64,000 nucleotides of DNA from Bacillus pseudomycoides (GCF_022811845.1 NZ_CP064266.1:3224001-3288000), one strand, 5' to 3'; counted from the first letter of the stretch, positions 24,650-33,600 are shown. A program made the numbers and translations. The notes: generated by a model from the letters alone, not told the origin.

Positions 24650-25709
24650 ATTATTGCAAGGGATTAGGATGAAATTTTTTCTTGTTTTTATAAGTAGCAT
24701 TTTATTTTCTACTATTTGCATTATAGTATTTCAAAGTTTGGCTGGAAGTATGCATGAGGATGTTATGAGATTAGAAGAAGAATATTCTTTTATTTACTTT
24801 GTTATTTTTCTCATTTTAACTTCGCTCTTTTTTCTACTATTATCAAAGAATATGATGAAAAGATTGGAGCAAATCAATCAGGGTGTGAAACAGATAAGTA
24901 AAGGTAATTTGGAAGTACGTATACCGGTTTTGAAAAGTGATGAGATTGGAAAGTTAGCGACCGATATTAATGGGATGGTAAAAAGTTTAAAGGAGTCGAT
25001 TGAAAAAGAAAAACAATCACAAGAAATGAAAGATGAAATGATTCATAACATCTCTCATGACTTACGAACACCTGTAACATCTTTAATAGGTTATGTTGAT
25101 TTATTGGAAAGTAAGCTTCATTCCAATATTGAGGAATGTGATCAGTATGTAGCGGTATTAAAGCGAAAAAGTGATGAGTTAAAAAATCAAATAGATGATC
25201 TACTAGAATATTGTCATATAAACTATAAGGAAATTCAGTTACATAAAGAAATAATAGAAGTTAAACCATTAATAGAGCAAATCATGATTGATTTTGTACC
25301 GCAATTAGATGAGGAAAAGATGCATTTTAACATTGAGTGCAAACAAACTGTGCAAATTGAAGTGGATATAAAATTAATCATAAGGCTAATGCAAAATGTA
25401 ATCAGTAATAGTATTTTATATGGGAAGTCTGGAAAGAAAATCGTTATTGAACTGTTAGTTGAAAACGTGAATGCCCAAATAAAAATAAAGAATTATGGGT
25501 CACGCATTTCAGACGAAGACATTCCGTATGTATTTGAAAAATTTTATCGTGGAGAAAAGTCAAGGAATGCTCATACTGGTGGAAAAGGGATGGGACTCGC
25601 TATTGCTAAAAGTATTGCTCAGATCCATGAAGGTGATATAACAGTGGATAGTAATAAAGAAGAGACAACATTTATAATCATTTTACCTATATATAAAAAA
25701 GAATCGTAA
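24639..25709 (+). CDS. Sensor histidine kinase with minimal extracytoplasmic loop
   Basis: About 356 residues if started at TTG 24639; ATG 24669 with AAGGG in front is an equally good start. Order: TM1, a loop of only about 20 residues (AGSMHEDVMRLEEEYS), TM2, HAMP linker (RLEQINQGVKQISKGNLEVRIP), HisKA with phospho-acceptor in HNISHDLRTP, and HATPase with the N-box NVISNSILYG and G-box GKGMGLAIAKS. With so small an outer part the signal is probably sensed in or at the membrane, as in intramembrane-sensing kinases for cell-envelope stress. Overlap with the regulator gene indicates coupling. Confidence 0.88.
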   Translation: MKTKLLQGIRMKFFLVFISSILFSTICIIVFQSLAGSMHEDVMRLEEEYSFIYFVIFLILTSLFFLLLSKNMMKRLEQINQGVKQISKGNLEVRIPVLKSDEIGKLATDINGMVKSLKESIEKEKQSQEMKDEMIHNISHDLRTPVTSLIGYVDLLESKLHSNIEECDQYVAVLKRKSDELKNQIDDLLEYCHINYKEIQLHKEIIEVKPLIEQIMIDFVPQLDEEKMHFNIECKQTVQIEVDIKLIIRLMQNVISNSILYGKSGKKIVIELLVENVNAQIKIKNYGSRISDEDIPYVFEKFYRGEKSRNAHTGGKGMGLAIAKSIAQIHEGDITVDSNKEETTFIIILPIYKKES

Positions 25710-25792
25710 GAAAGTCGTAAGTATTTCTTTCATATGTCTTAAAGTCTGTTTTGTATCATAGCGAATGAAGATATGAAAACGGAGGATATAAT

Positions 25793-26707
25793 ATGTGGAA
25801 GAAAATCATACTTACTATTTTTGTTGCAGTTTTGTTGATAGGTTGGAGCTTAATTTATTTAGCTAGAGGTATCGTATCCATCTTTGCTTGGTGGGGAATA
25901 CAAGCTTTTAGTTTCTTTTCTATCGTTATTTTAATCATCACAATAACTACAATTATTTGGAAGTTGTTTTCTAGAAGGCGTATAGATAAAACAATTATTT
26001 TGATTTTGATTTTATCTATAGTTGTAGCTTGGCCAGCAGGATGGTTTGTTGGAATAGGACAAATTGCTTACCCGGCAGATATTGATTCTACAGAACCAAA
26101 AGTAATAGTTCGTTTGCCATTGAACCAAGCTGTGTTAGTAGGATGGGGAGGGGAGCAACTAAAAACGAATTATCACGCCTGGGCACCAAATCAGCGCTGG
26201 GCATACGACCTTCTCATTCCTCCGGCTGGGATAAAAAGCTCAAGGTTAGAAGATTACGGTATATATGGTGCAGAGGTAGTAGCTCCGGCTTCTGGAACAG
26301 TTATATCGATTCGTAATGACAAACCTGATTTGAAACCAGGAACTGATGATTTTGATTCTATGACTGGTAATCACATATACTTACGCTTAGATGAAACAGG
26401 AACATATCTTATTATGGCTCATTTGAAGAAAGGATCGGTACGAGTGAAGGAAGGGCAACATATAAAAGAAGGAACAGTGGTTGCGAAAGTCGGAAACTCA
26501 GGAACTTCAAGTGAGCCACATTTGCATATTCATCATCAACGGCAAGATCCATCTCAGACAAGTATGTTTCTTTCGGAAGGATTACCATTATATTTTCGGG
26601 ATATTGATGGGCCAGCTATGCCGAAAGGTGGCATTCGTATAGAAAATGGAAATGAGGTGCCGGTAGGAGATGTTATTTCACCTTTATCCCGTATTAACGG
26701 ACAGTAA
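25793..26707 (+). CDS. Membrane-anchored M23-family (LytM) metallopeptidase
   Basis: 304 residues: three hydrophobic helices in the first 100 residues, then a peptidase M23 domain with the zinc motif SSEPHLHIHHQ (HxH) and an upstream His/Asp region (WAYDLLIP). The family cuts peptide cross-links in peptidoglycan. It lies 83 nt after the kinase gene and probably belongs to the same unit. The last codons (about LSRINGQ and the stop) are encoded by a bcr1-like repeat, so the native C-terminus has been replaced or lost. The catalytic domain seems complete. Confidence 0.82.
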   Translation: MWKKIILTIFVAVLLIGWSLIYLARGIVSIFAWWGIQAFSFFSIVILIITITTIIWKLFSRRRIDKTIILILILSIVVAWPAGWFVGIGQIAYPADIDSTEPKVIVRLPLNQAVLVGWGGEQLKTNYHAWAPNQRWAYDLLIPPAGIKSSRLEDYGIYGAEVVAPASGTVISIRNDKPDLKPGTDDFDSMTGNHIYLRLDETGTYLIMAHLKKGSVRVKEGQHIKEGTVVAKVGNSGTSSEPHLHIHHQRQDPSQTSMFLSEGLPLYFRDIDGPAMPKGGIRIENGNEVPVGDVISPLSRINGQ

Positions 26708-26736
26708 GACCCCCACTGATTAAAGTTTCACTTTAT
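26683..26736. repeat. bcr1-like repeat, 54-bp deletion form
   Basis: TTTAT-bounded copy with the same ends as the 125-bp element but lacking the middle 71 bp; the join falls in the ACCCCCA/ACCCCGA short repeats of the long copy. It provides the stop codon of the preceding gene. Confidence 0.7.
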
Positions 26737-26739
26737 CAT

Positions 26740-26781
26740 AAAAAAGACTCCCCTCTACATCTCAAGTAGAGGGGAGTTTTC
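26740..26781. terminator. Bidirectional terminator between the M23 gene and mntH
   Basis: AAAAGACTCCCCTCTAC pairs with GTAGAGGGGAGTTTT, with A and T runs on the two sides. It closes both convergent genes. Confidence 0.9.
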
Positions 26782-26782
26782 A

Positions 26783-28078
26783 TTAGCTAGTAAATGTTTG
26801 ATACAGTAAGAAAATATTTAAAGCGATAACTAGCGCAGCGATTAACCAGGCGATTGCGCTGGTAATACGATGATTGACTAGAACGCCCATAATCTTCTTG
26901 TTACTTGTAAACATAATGAGTGGTACTAGTGCAAATGCAATACCAAATGATAATACAACTTGACTCATGACAAGGGCGTAAGTTGGATTCACACCTAATG
27001 CGATAATAACAAGAGGCGGGATCATTGTAATAAATCGTCTTACATATAAAGGAATATGCATGCGGATAAACCCTTGCATAATAATATCACCAGACATTGT
27101 ACCGACTGAAGAACTAGATAAACCAGCAGCTAACAATCCGATTCCAAAAAGGCTAGCTGATACAGGCCCAACTAAGTTGCTGAATTGGTTAAAAGCAACG
27201 TCTAAGTCTTCAACATGTAATCCGTTTTTAAAGAACAAGGCAGCTGCTACAATGAGCATACTTGCATTAATCGCTCCAGCAATCACCATTGCGATAATAA
27301 TATCAATGAATTCAAAGCGGAAGATCTTTTTACGCTGTTCATCTGTTGTACCGATTACACGTCGCTGCGTTAAAGCAGAATGTAGATAAATTGCGTGTGG
27401 CATTACGGTTGCACCTAAAATTCCAGCTGCAAGTAAAATACTATCTACACCTTGGAATTTTGGGATAAATAGTCCCGAAAGAAGAGGACTTAGCTCTGGT
27501 TTCGCATAAAATACTTGTACACCAAATGCAACAACAACAATAAAGACCATTCCTGTAATAACGGCTTCTAATGGGCGAAAGCCTCTGCGTTGAAATTCAA
27601 GAATAATGAATGATCCGACTGCTGTAATTAATGCAGCAGGTAGCATTGGAATGCCGAATAATAAATATAATCCTAAAGCAGCACCGATAAACTCAGCTAA
27701 ATCAGTAGCCATAATAACGAGTTCACCTTGTATCCATAAACCAATTGAGACGGGTTTTGGAAAATGCTCACGAGCAACTTCAGGTAGGTTCTTTCCAGTT
27801 GCAATCCCGAGTTTTGCAGAAAGAGATTGAATTAATACCGCCATTAGGTTAGAAGCAAGAATTACCCAAAGTAACAAATAGCCATATTGTGATCCTGCTG
27901 CGATATTTGTAGCAAAGTTCCCAGGATCAATATAAGCAACGGATGCAATGAACGCCGGTCCTAGAAAAGGTAGTAATTTTTTTAATCCTTTTGTCTCGCC
28001 ACTTAAAGCTAGATGGGCAGATTGAACTGTTGTACTTTGAGGAGGTGCTTGTTCATCTTTTGTTATAGCTCTATTCAT
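26783..28078 (-). CDS. mntH: Nramp-family divalent metal (Mn2+) transporter
   Basis: 431 residues with about eleven spans. The hallmark metal-binding motif of helix 1 is intact (GPAFIASVAYIDPGNFATNI without ends: D-P-G-N) and helix 6 has MPHAIYLHS (A/M-P-H). Proton-coupled uptake of manganese, with some iron, across the membrane. An MntR-like operator lies about 110 nt upstream, so it should be repressed when manganese is plentiful. AGGGGAAAA precedes the ATG. Confidence 0.92.
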   Translation of the reverse strand: MNRAITKDEQAPPQSTTVQSAHLALSGETKGLKKLLPFLGPAFIASVAYIDPGNFATNIAAGSQYGYLLLWVILASNLMAVLIQSLSAKLGIATGKNLPEVAREHFPKPVSIGLWIQGELVIMATDLAEFIGAALGLYLLFGIPMLPAALITAVGSFIILEFQRRGFRPLEAVITGMVFIVVVAFGVQVFYAKPELSPLLSGLFIPKFQGVDSILLAAGILGATVMPHAIYLHSALTQRRVIGTTDEQRKKIFRFEFIDIIIAMVIAGAINASMLIVAAALFFKNGLHVEDLDVAFNQFSNLVGPVSASLFGIGLLAAGLSSSSVGTMSGDIIMQGFIRMHIPLYVRRFITMIPPLVIIALGVNPTYALVMSQVVLSFGIAFALVPLIMFTSNKKIMGVLVNHRITSAIAWLIAALVIALNIFLLYQTFTS

Positions 28079-28188
28079 AGTAGTTTTCCCCTTTAGTTTC
28101 TTAGCTTAATGCAATTATTGTATTTATTCTTATTATTTATTTCAATACATTTAAATATCTTAGTTGATGTTTTTATTTGAGCATAAAT

Positions 28189-28206
28189 GTTTCCTTAATG
28201 CAAATT
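28189..28206 (-). promoter_or_regulatory. MntR-like operator upstream of mntH
   Basis: GTTTCCTTAATGCAAATT (plus strand) matches the MntR box of B. subtilis mntH/mntA (GTTTCCTTAAGGCAAAATT type) at nearly every position. It lies upstream of mntH in the expected promoter region. Confidence 0.55.
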
Positions 28207-28259
28207 ATATGACCGCGTACAATAAAAGGTGTGCTTGAAATAACTATGTAATAAAAATA

Positions 28260-28456
28260 AATAAAACAGCTAACATACAGTTATAACTTCTGGGATTGTG
28301 GGAGAATTGACCTATAATATGGAATGAAAAAGGCTGTTTTTTAATTGTAAAATAGGATTCACAGCATATTAATTGCTGGAAACCAATTTGTATGTTATAT
28401 AATATATTGGGATTACATCACAACCGCATTGGATTGTTATGTAATCTCGTTTTTCA
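28260..28456 (+). ncRNA. Candidate untranslated transcript with orphan terminators
   Basis: The 529-nt space between divergent mntH and trhO holds no ORF, yet it has AAAACAGC (28263-28270)...GCTGTTTTTTAA (28332-28343) and a strong hairpin GGGATTACAT...ATGTAATCTC followed by GTTTTT (28409-28456). A terminator ending 150 nt before trhO with no gene in front implies a short RNA or a long attenuated leader of trhO. A 12-bp direct repeat TAACTTCTGGGA occurs at 28284 and 28464. No family is recognised. Confidence 0.35.
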
Positions 28457-28607
28457 TTTGCGTTAACTTCTGGGAAAACATTGTAAATAGGAGAAAGTTA
28501 TTTGAACAATAGTTAACATATCTTTTCTTATTCTTATATGTTCCGATATGATCGTTAACTTATACATGATTTTAAAATATCGAATTTAGATAGGTGGTAA
28601 AAATAAA

Positions 28608-29582
28608 ATGTTAAATACAAAACCATACAGAGTATTGCTATACTACATGTACACTACAATTGAAAATCCTGAAGAATTTGCTGCGCAGCATTTAGAATTT
28701 TGTAATTCACTTGAGTTAAAAGGAAGAATTCTTGTAGCAGAAGAAGGAATTAACGGAACTGCGTCAGGTACTGTTGAACAAACAGAGAAATATATGGAAG
28801 CAATGAAGAACGACCCACGTTTTGCTGGAATTGTTTTTAAAGTGGATGAAGCTGATGAACATGCGTTCAAAAAAATGCACGTGCGTCCTCGTCCAGAGCT
28901 TGTTACACTTCGTTTAGAAGATGATATTAATCCGAAAGAAACAACAGGTAAGTATCTTGAACCAAAAGAGTTTTATGAAGCAATGCAAGAAGAAAATACA
29001 GTTATCATTGATGCGAGAAATGATTATGAATTTGATTTAGGTCATTTTAGAGGCGCAATTAAACCTGATATTAAATCATTCCGTGAATTACCAGATTGGA
29101 TTGATGAAAATAAAGAAATGTTCGAAGGCAAAAAGATTTTAACGTATTGTACAGGTGGTATTCGCTGCGAGAAGTTTTCAGGCTGGTTAGTCAAGGAAGG
29201 TTTTGAAGATGTAAGCCAGCTTCACGGTGGGATTGTAACGTACGGAAAAGATCCTGAAGTGCAAGGTGAATTATGGGATGGACAATGTTATGTATTCGAT
29301 GAGCGTATTGGTGTACCAGTGAACCAAAAAGAACATGTTATTGTTGGGAAAGATCACTTTACAAAAGAACCATGTGAGCGTTATGTAAATTGTGCAAATC
29401 CAGAATGTAACAAGCAAATCTTATGTTCCGAAGAAAATGAAGAGAAATATTTACGTGCATGTTCACACGAATGCCGTGTTCACCCGCGTAACCGTTATGT
29501 GGCAGAGCATGAATTAACAGAAGAGCAAGTGGTTACTGCATTAGAAAAAATTGAAGCAGAAAATCAAGTGAAATTAGGATAA
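28608..29582 (+). CDS. trhO: tRNA uridine(34) hydroxylase TrhO (rhodanese-related)
   Basis: 324 residues: N-terminal acylphosphatase-like domain (about residues 1-95), a rhodanese domain with active-site loop YCTGGIRCEK (Cys near residue 183) and a C-terminal Cys-rich part (CANPECNKQILC..., ACSHECR) that probably holds zinc. The family makes 5-hydroxyuridine at the wobble position of tRNA using oxygen, the first step toward mo5U in Bacillus. Its start is ATG after AGGTGG. Terminator follows. Confidence 0.9.
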   Translation: MLNTKPYRVLLYYMYTTIENPEEFAAQHLEFCNSLELKGRILVAEEGINGTASGTVEQTEKYMEAMKNDPRFAGIVFKVDEADEHAFKKMHVRPRPELVTLRLEDDINPKETTGKYLEPKEFYEAMQEENTVIIDARNDYEFDLGHFRGAIKPDIKSFRELPDWIDENKEMFEGKKILTYCTGGIRCEKFSGWLVKEGFEDVSQLHGGIVTYGKDPEVQGELWDGQCYVFDERIGVPVNQKEHVIVGKDHFTKEPCERYVNCANPECNKQILCSEENEEKYLRACSHECRVHPRNRYVAEHELTEEQVVTALEKIEAENQVKLG

Positions 29583-29600
29583 TCGTTCACTTTCATAAAA

Positions 29601-29638
29601 AACGGATCTTATCGCAAAAGATAGGATCCATTTTTTTA
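29601..29638 (+). terminator. Intrinsic terminator after trhO
   Basis: GGATCTTATC and GATAGGATCC stem with a 6-nt loop and a T7 tail. Confidence 0.88.
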
Positions 29639-29694
29639 TCGTTTTAACCGAGCCCCCCTCCTCTAAGAGAAGTGAAGGGGGAGTTCAATTCTAT

Positions 29695-30156
29695 TTAGAT
29701 AATGAAAAAGATTACACATTGCTTGTTTGCAGCAGCTTGTTTATACAAATCCTTAATTTCTAAAAAGTAACTATAGACATATTCTAATATTTCATCTGAG
29801 TCGTCATCTTCAACAAGTGGATAAAGTTGTTCATCCATTAATTCTTGAAAGTTGTACATGTTGTTGAAATCAAATTCGCTTAAATCTTTTATTGCAGAAT
29901 AGGCCTCTTCGACTTCATTAGTTGTAAGATAAAATGTACCGAGAGAATCGTTATCTATGATGGAGTCATTTAATGGTACGACATGTCCAAGTGGTGGCTC
30001 ACCTCCGCCAATCTCACCACATAAAGTAAAATGAAGTAACTGCCATGACTTATCGATATCTAGATCGGACTCTTTAAAATAAAGATCTAACTCTTTATTT
30101 TTGATTTTACTTAATTCCTCATCTGTAACTAATAGATACTGTCCAATCATCCCCAT
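29695..30156 (-). CDS. DUF1877 (YfbM-like) protein
   Basis: 153 residues beginning MGMIGQYLLVTDEELSKI, the typical start of the YfbM family, with the KSWQLLHFTLCGE and FYLTTNEVEEAYSAI segments. Soluble and acidic. No biochemical function is known for the family. GAGGAG lies 10 nt before the ATG. Single gene. Confidence 0.82.
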   Translation of the reverse strand: MGMIGQYLLVTDEELSKIKNKELDLYFKESDLDIDKSWQLLHFTLCGEIGGGEPPLGHVVPLNDSIIDNDSLGTFYLTTNEVEEAYSAIKDLSEFDFNNMYNFQELMDEQLYPLVEDDDSDEILEYVYSYFLEIKDLYKQAAANKQCVIFFII

Positions 30157-30319
30157 AATAGCCAGCTCCTCTAAAGGTTTTGAATTTAGTATATCACTTT
30201 TTATGTAGGTATTTATTAAGGGATGGAAAGAATAAGTAAAGAGTATTTCAACTCATTTATAAGATGTGAGAAAATACAGATTACTTCTGGTGAATCAAAA
30301 CAAGGGAAATGTTTAAATA

Positions 30320-30357
30320 AAAGAGTAGGCATAAAATTTTGTGGCTTACTCTTTTTA
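30320..30357. terminator. Terminator-like hairpin in a 330-bp gap
   Basis: GAGTAGGC...GGCTTACTC-TTTTT forms a good stem with a T run on the plus strand and a shorter one on the minus strand. No plus-strand gene precedes it. It may end the minus-strand acetyltransferase transcript 130 nt away. Apart from this, 30157-30487 holds nothing I recognise. Confidence 0.5.
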
Positions 30358-30487
30358 TAATCGTTCATTTAGATGTTAAAACGTAATAGTTAAAAGAAGG
30401 GTTCTGCGTTTTTTCTTCTTGAAATTTTGATTTTTATGGTGGAAGTAAAGCTTTCGTATTATTGATATTTGCTAAAAAGAAGAGCAT

Positions 30488-31033
30488 CTACTTACTCTTA
30501 TTATAATCAGATCTTGTTAAACCGTAAACAACAGTATCTTCATATACTCCCCAGTATAAACAGCTTTGTTTAAATGTTCCCTCATGTTTCAATCCTAATT
30601 TTTGCATGACTTTAGAAGAGGCAGGATTTTTAGTGAGAGCATCAGCATAAATACGATTGAGCTGTAATTCTTCAAATGCATATGTAACGATGACCTGCCC
30701 GGCTTCTGTGCAGTATCCTTTACTCCAATATGATTTACCTATCCAGTATCCTAGTTCTCCTTTGTTATGTTTTTTATTAATAAAAAGGTATATGAAACCG
30801 ATGAGCATATTTTGCTCATTAACCATTGCAAAGTGAAAACTCTCTCCTTTATCAATAGCTGTATGAGTGGAGGTAATCCACTCTTCTGCCCAGCCATCTG
30901 GATAAGGATGAGGAATAATTGTAGTAGTTTTCACAACCTCTTTATCTCCTGCTAATTCTTGAACTTTAGGAGCATCATTTAATTCAAATGGACGTATTGT
31001 TAATCTCTTAGATAAGAACATTGGATATTGCAT
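30488..31033 (-). CDS. GNAT family N-acetyltransferase (RimJ/RimL type)
   Basis: 181 residues. Starts MQYPMFLSKRLTIRPFELND and shows LGYWIGKSYWSKGYCTEAGQVIV (acetyl-CoA loop) and NPASSKVMQKLGLKHEG. Similar in type to the gene at 23223 but clearly distinct in sequence. Acceptor unknown. Confidence 0.85.
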   Translation of the reverse strand: MQYPMFLSKRLTIRPFELNDAPKVQELAGDKEVVKTTTIIPHPYPDGWAEEWITSTHTAIDKGESFHFAMVNEQNMLIGFIYLFINKKHNKGELGYWIGKSYWSKGYCTEAGQVIVTYAFEELQLNRIYADALTKNPASSKVMQKLGLKHEGTFKQSCLYWGVYEDTVVYGLTRSDYNKSK

Positions 31034-31270
31034 TTCTTCTCATCCTTTCTAACTATATAAGTAGTTATTAAGTGTATAATACATAATTTTTAAAATTGAA
31101 ATGCTATTAATCTATTCGTTAATAAAATGATGAGTACTATTATATAGTTCTAGTTGAAATAACACCTTGTTAAAAAGTTGAATCTTCTGTTTAATTAATG
31201 AGTCAGATGTATAATATAGTTATGCTACAAGGAAGTAAAATTTTCATGTTTTGAAAGAGGGGAGTTTTAT

Positions 31271-32185
31271 ATGCGTATTTTAGTATTAGGAGCTGGAGGA
31301 GTCGGAGGATATTTTGGGGGCCGTTTAGTAGAGAAAGGGGAAGATGTTACTTTTCTCGTTCGTAGTCGACGGAAACAACAGCTTGAGAAAAATGGTCTTG
31401 CTATTCGTAGCATAAAGGGAGATTTTTCCTTTATCCCACAATTAATCACAAAAACTGAATCCATAGATCCATTTGATTTAATTTTATTTTCAACAAAAAC
31501 GTATCATTTAGAAGAAGCAATAAACGATTTGAAGCCATTTGTTGGTGAGAAGACAATTATTATACCACTACTAAATGGTATAGCACATCTATCTGCATTA
31601 CAACGGGTATTTGGTGAGGATAAAGTTATTGGAGGTTTGTGTTTTATCGAAACAACATTAAACGGTGAGGGAGATGTTGTTCAAACTAGCTCTGCTGACC
31701 GACTTGTATTTGGGGAAATTAAACATCTAAATACAGAGCGAATACATGAGATTGCCGATACATTAAAGGGTACAAAAGCAAGTTTTGTTTTGAGTAATCA
31801 TATCGTGCAAGATATGTGGCATAAATATTTATTTATTACTGTTATGTCAGGCGTGACTACGCTAATGCGGGCGCCAATAGGATCGATCCGTGAAAGTGAT
31901 GGGGGCCGGGACTTGATTCGGAATTTATTTGAAGAAGCAGCACAGATTATGAAAGCATCTGGAGCCCCAATTCAGGATAATATTATTGACGAACATATGA
32001 AGACGATTGAGAAGATTTCATATGATATGAAATCTTCTATGCAGCGTGATATGGAAAAAGGTTCATCTATCGAAGTAGAGTACTTACAAGGATATTTATT
32101 GAAATTAGCAAAGCAATTTCATATAGATGCACCATTGTTAAAGATTGTTTATCAAAATTTGAAAATTTACGAAGAGATGTTGTAA
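31271..32185 (+). CDS. Ketopantoate reductase family protein (PanE/ApbA-like)
   Basis: 304 residues: N-terminal Rossmann motif GAGGVGGYFGGRL (about residues 7-19), then IIPLLNGIAH, the catalytic-type Lys in DMWHKYLFI and the C-terminal helical domain with SSMQRDMEKGSSIEVEYLQG (substrate Ser/Glu region). The family reduces 2-dehydropantoate to pantoate with NADPH for coenzyme A synthesis; B. cereus has paralogs, so this one may act on another 2-oxo acid. GAGGGGAG precedes the ATG. Confidence 0.82.
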   Translation: MRILVLGAGGVGGYFGGRLVEKGEDVTFLVRSRRKQQLEKNGLAIRSIKGDFSFIPQLITKTESIDPFDLILFSTKTYHLEEAINDLKPFVGEKTIIIPLLNGIAHLSALQRVFGEDKVIGGLCFIETTLNGEGDVVQTSSADRLVFGEIKHLNTERIHEIADTLKGTKASFVLSNHIVQDMWHKYLFITVMSGVTTLMRAPIGSIRESDGGRDLIRNLFEEAAQIMKASGAPIQDNIIDEHMKTIEKISYDMKSSMQRDMEKGSSIEVEYLQGYLLKLAKQFHIDAPLLKIVYQNLKIYEEML

Positions 32186-32272
32186 GCGAGCATTCCAACA
32201 GTCTATAGAGAGATTCGTAGACCTGCTGATGTGGCAGGTTTTGAGAAGGCATTTCCTAGTGAGTTACTGTAA
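32186..32272 (+). pseudogene. 28-codon 3' remnant of an unidentified gene
   Basis: Directly after the stop of the PanE-like gene and in the same frame, an open stretch reads ASIPTVYREIRRPADVAGFE and on to KAFPSELL, then stops. Its amino-acid composition looks protein-like, but it has no start or ribosome site. It may be the tail of a gene removed by deletion, or a lost C-terminal extension of the upstream gene. Confidence 0.3.
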
Positions 32273-32358
32273 ATGAGATATAATTGGCTTTTTGTCTCTT
32301 GAAACAAGTTACATTATAAAGAGAAGGAAGTTAGTTATTACAAGGAGAAGTGGTTACA

Positions 32359-32625
32359 TTGATTAAGTTTGTCCAAGTTATATTCGGTAAACCTTGCAAA
32401 AAAGGTGATACGTTCCAAACTAAATTTGCACGTTTTGTTTATTGGAATGCAATTGTAGGCTACTTTTTTGCAGTGATTCTTTTTGGGATAGGTTCACTTT
32501 TTAATAAAATATTCATTCCCTCCCTTGTAGGCTCTTTGTTGTTTCCGTTTATATTTAGGTTGGTTTATTATGTGAATTTAAAAATGAATGGTCTCGAAAA
32601 AGAAGATGGATATAAAAAAATATAA
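32359..32625 (+). CDS. Small two-span membrane protein, unknown
   Basis: 88 residues from TTG 32359, which has AAGGAG 11 nt upstream; a GTG at 32350 lies too close to that site. A short amphipathic start (IKFVQVIFGKPCKKGDTFQT) is followed by two hydrophobic spans (about 29-50 and 54-75) and a charged tail. No family recognised. A bcr1-like repeat follows 31 nt after the stop. Confidence 0.5.
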   Translation: MIKFVQVIFGKPCKKGDTFQTKFARFVYWNAIVGYFFAVILFGIGSLFNKIFIPSLVGSLLFPFIFRLVYYVNLKMNGLEKEDGYKKI

Positions 32626-32656
32626 ATTAGATAAGTGTATATGAACATTCAATATT

Positions 32657-32710
32657 TTTATCCCGCATTAACGGACGGTAAGACCCTCGCTGATTAACTT
32701 TTCACTTTAT
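32657..32710. repeat. bcr1-like repeat, second 54-bp deletion form
   Basis: TTTAT-bounded, same length and same internal join as the copy at 26683, with about seven substitutions between them. Lies between two plus-strand genes. Confidence 0.7.
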
Positions 32711-32847
32711 ATGATTTGAGATTTATGAACAATAAAAGTGTTTAAAATTGAAAGTCGATATTATAAAAATAGTATCGGCTTTTTCAAATTAACTTAAAGG
32801 TATGGTAATAATTTCTATCTGTTTAAAGAAAAGTTTGGAGGAATGAA

Positions 32848-33333
32848 ATGCATCGGCTAAACCTTAAGAGATTTGAAGTAACAGATTTTAAGGAGTACTT
32901 TCAACTAGTATCGAATGAACAAGTTATGGCACAAATTACAGAACGAGCGATTCCGTTGAAAGAGGCTCAAGTAAACTATCAAAAGTTATTAGAACGTAAT
33001 GAAAAACATGAGTTATATGGCTCATATAAAGTTTACGATAGTGTAACGAATGAATTTATTGGTCTTGGACATTTAACGTTAAATGAAAAAGAAAGAGAAG
33101 AAGCTGAAATTGGCTATATGATATTACCTACATACTGGGGGAAAGGATATGGTACCACAATTGCAAAACAATTAATTGAATTAGCTAAGCAAACAAAAAC
33201 GAACGTACTGAAAGCAATTATTGATTCAGAAAATATCCCCTCTAGAAAAATATTAATAAAGCAAGGATTTACATCAGAGAAAATTTGTGAAATTGATGGA
33301 CTACCTGGAGAAATATTAAGTAGGATTATATAG
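32848..33333 (+). CDS. GNAT family N-acetyltransferase
   Basis: 161 residues starting MHRLNLKRFEVTDFKEYFQL. The acetyl-CoA loop is PTYWGKGYGTTIAKQLI, followed by NIPSRKILIKQGFTSE. An Acetyltransf_3-like protein, acceptor unknown. TTTGGAGG lies before the ATG. The 270 nt after it hold only AT-rich DNA up to the riboswitch promoter. Confidence 0.83.
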   Translation: MHRLNLKRFEVTDFKEYFQLVSNEQVMAQITERAIPLKEAQVNYQKLLERNEKHELYGSYKVYDSVTNEFIGLGHLTLNEKEREEAEIGYMILPTYWGKGYGTTIAKQLIELAKQTKTNVLKAIIDSENIPSRKILIKQGFTSEKICEIDGLPGEILSRII

Positions 33334-33600
33334 GGAAACGCCCTTTTGTTTTGGATAAATTATTTATTATCTTTATTTGTTGGTATATCATCTTGTCACT
33401 TTGTGGGATCACTGTATAGTGAATGATTCTCTTCAACTAGTTGACCTGAAATTTGTCAGACAAAAAATTACCTTTAAATATATCATTCTTTTTAGGCGAA
33501 CTTGATCGGATACATTATGTTCATTCATAAAGTACTATCCTACATAATCATCACAATTTTTCTATTTCTAAAAATTTAAGCTATTTTTTTAAAATTTTTG

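Noticed and set aside
29649..29686. C-rich/G-rich hairpin after trhO, considered as terminator for the minus-strand DUF1877 gene
   Set aside because: No T run follows on the minus strand and several pairs are mismatched.
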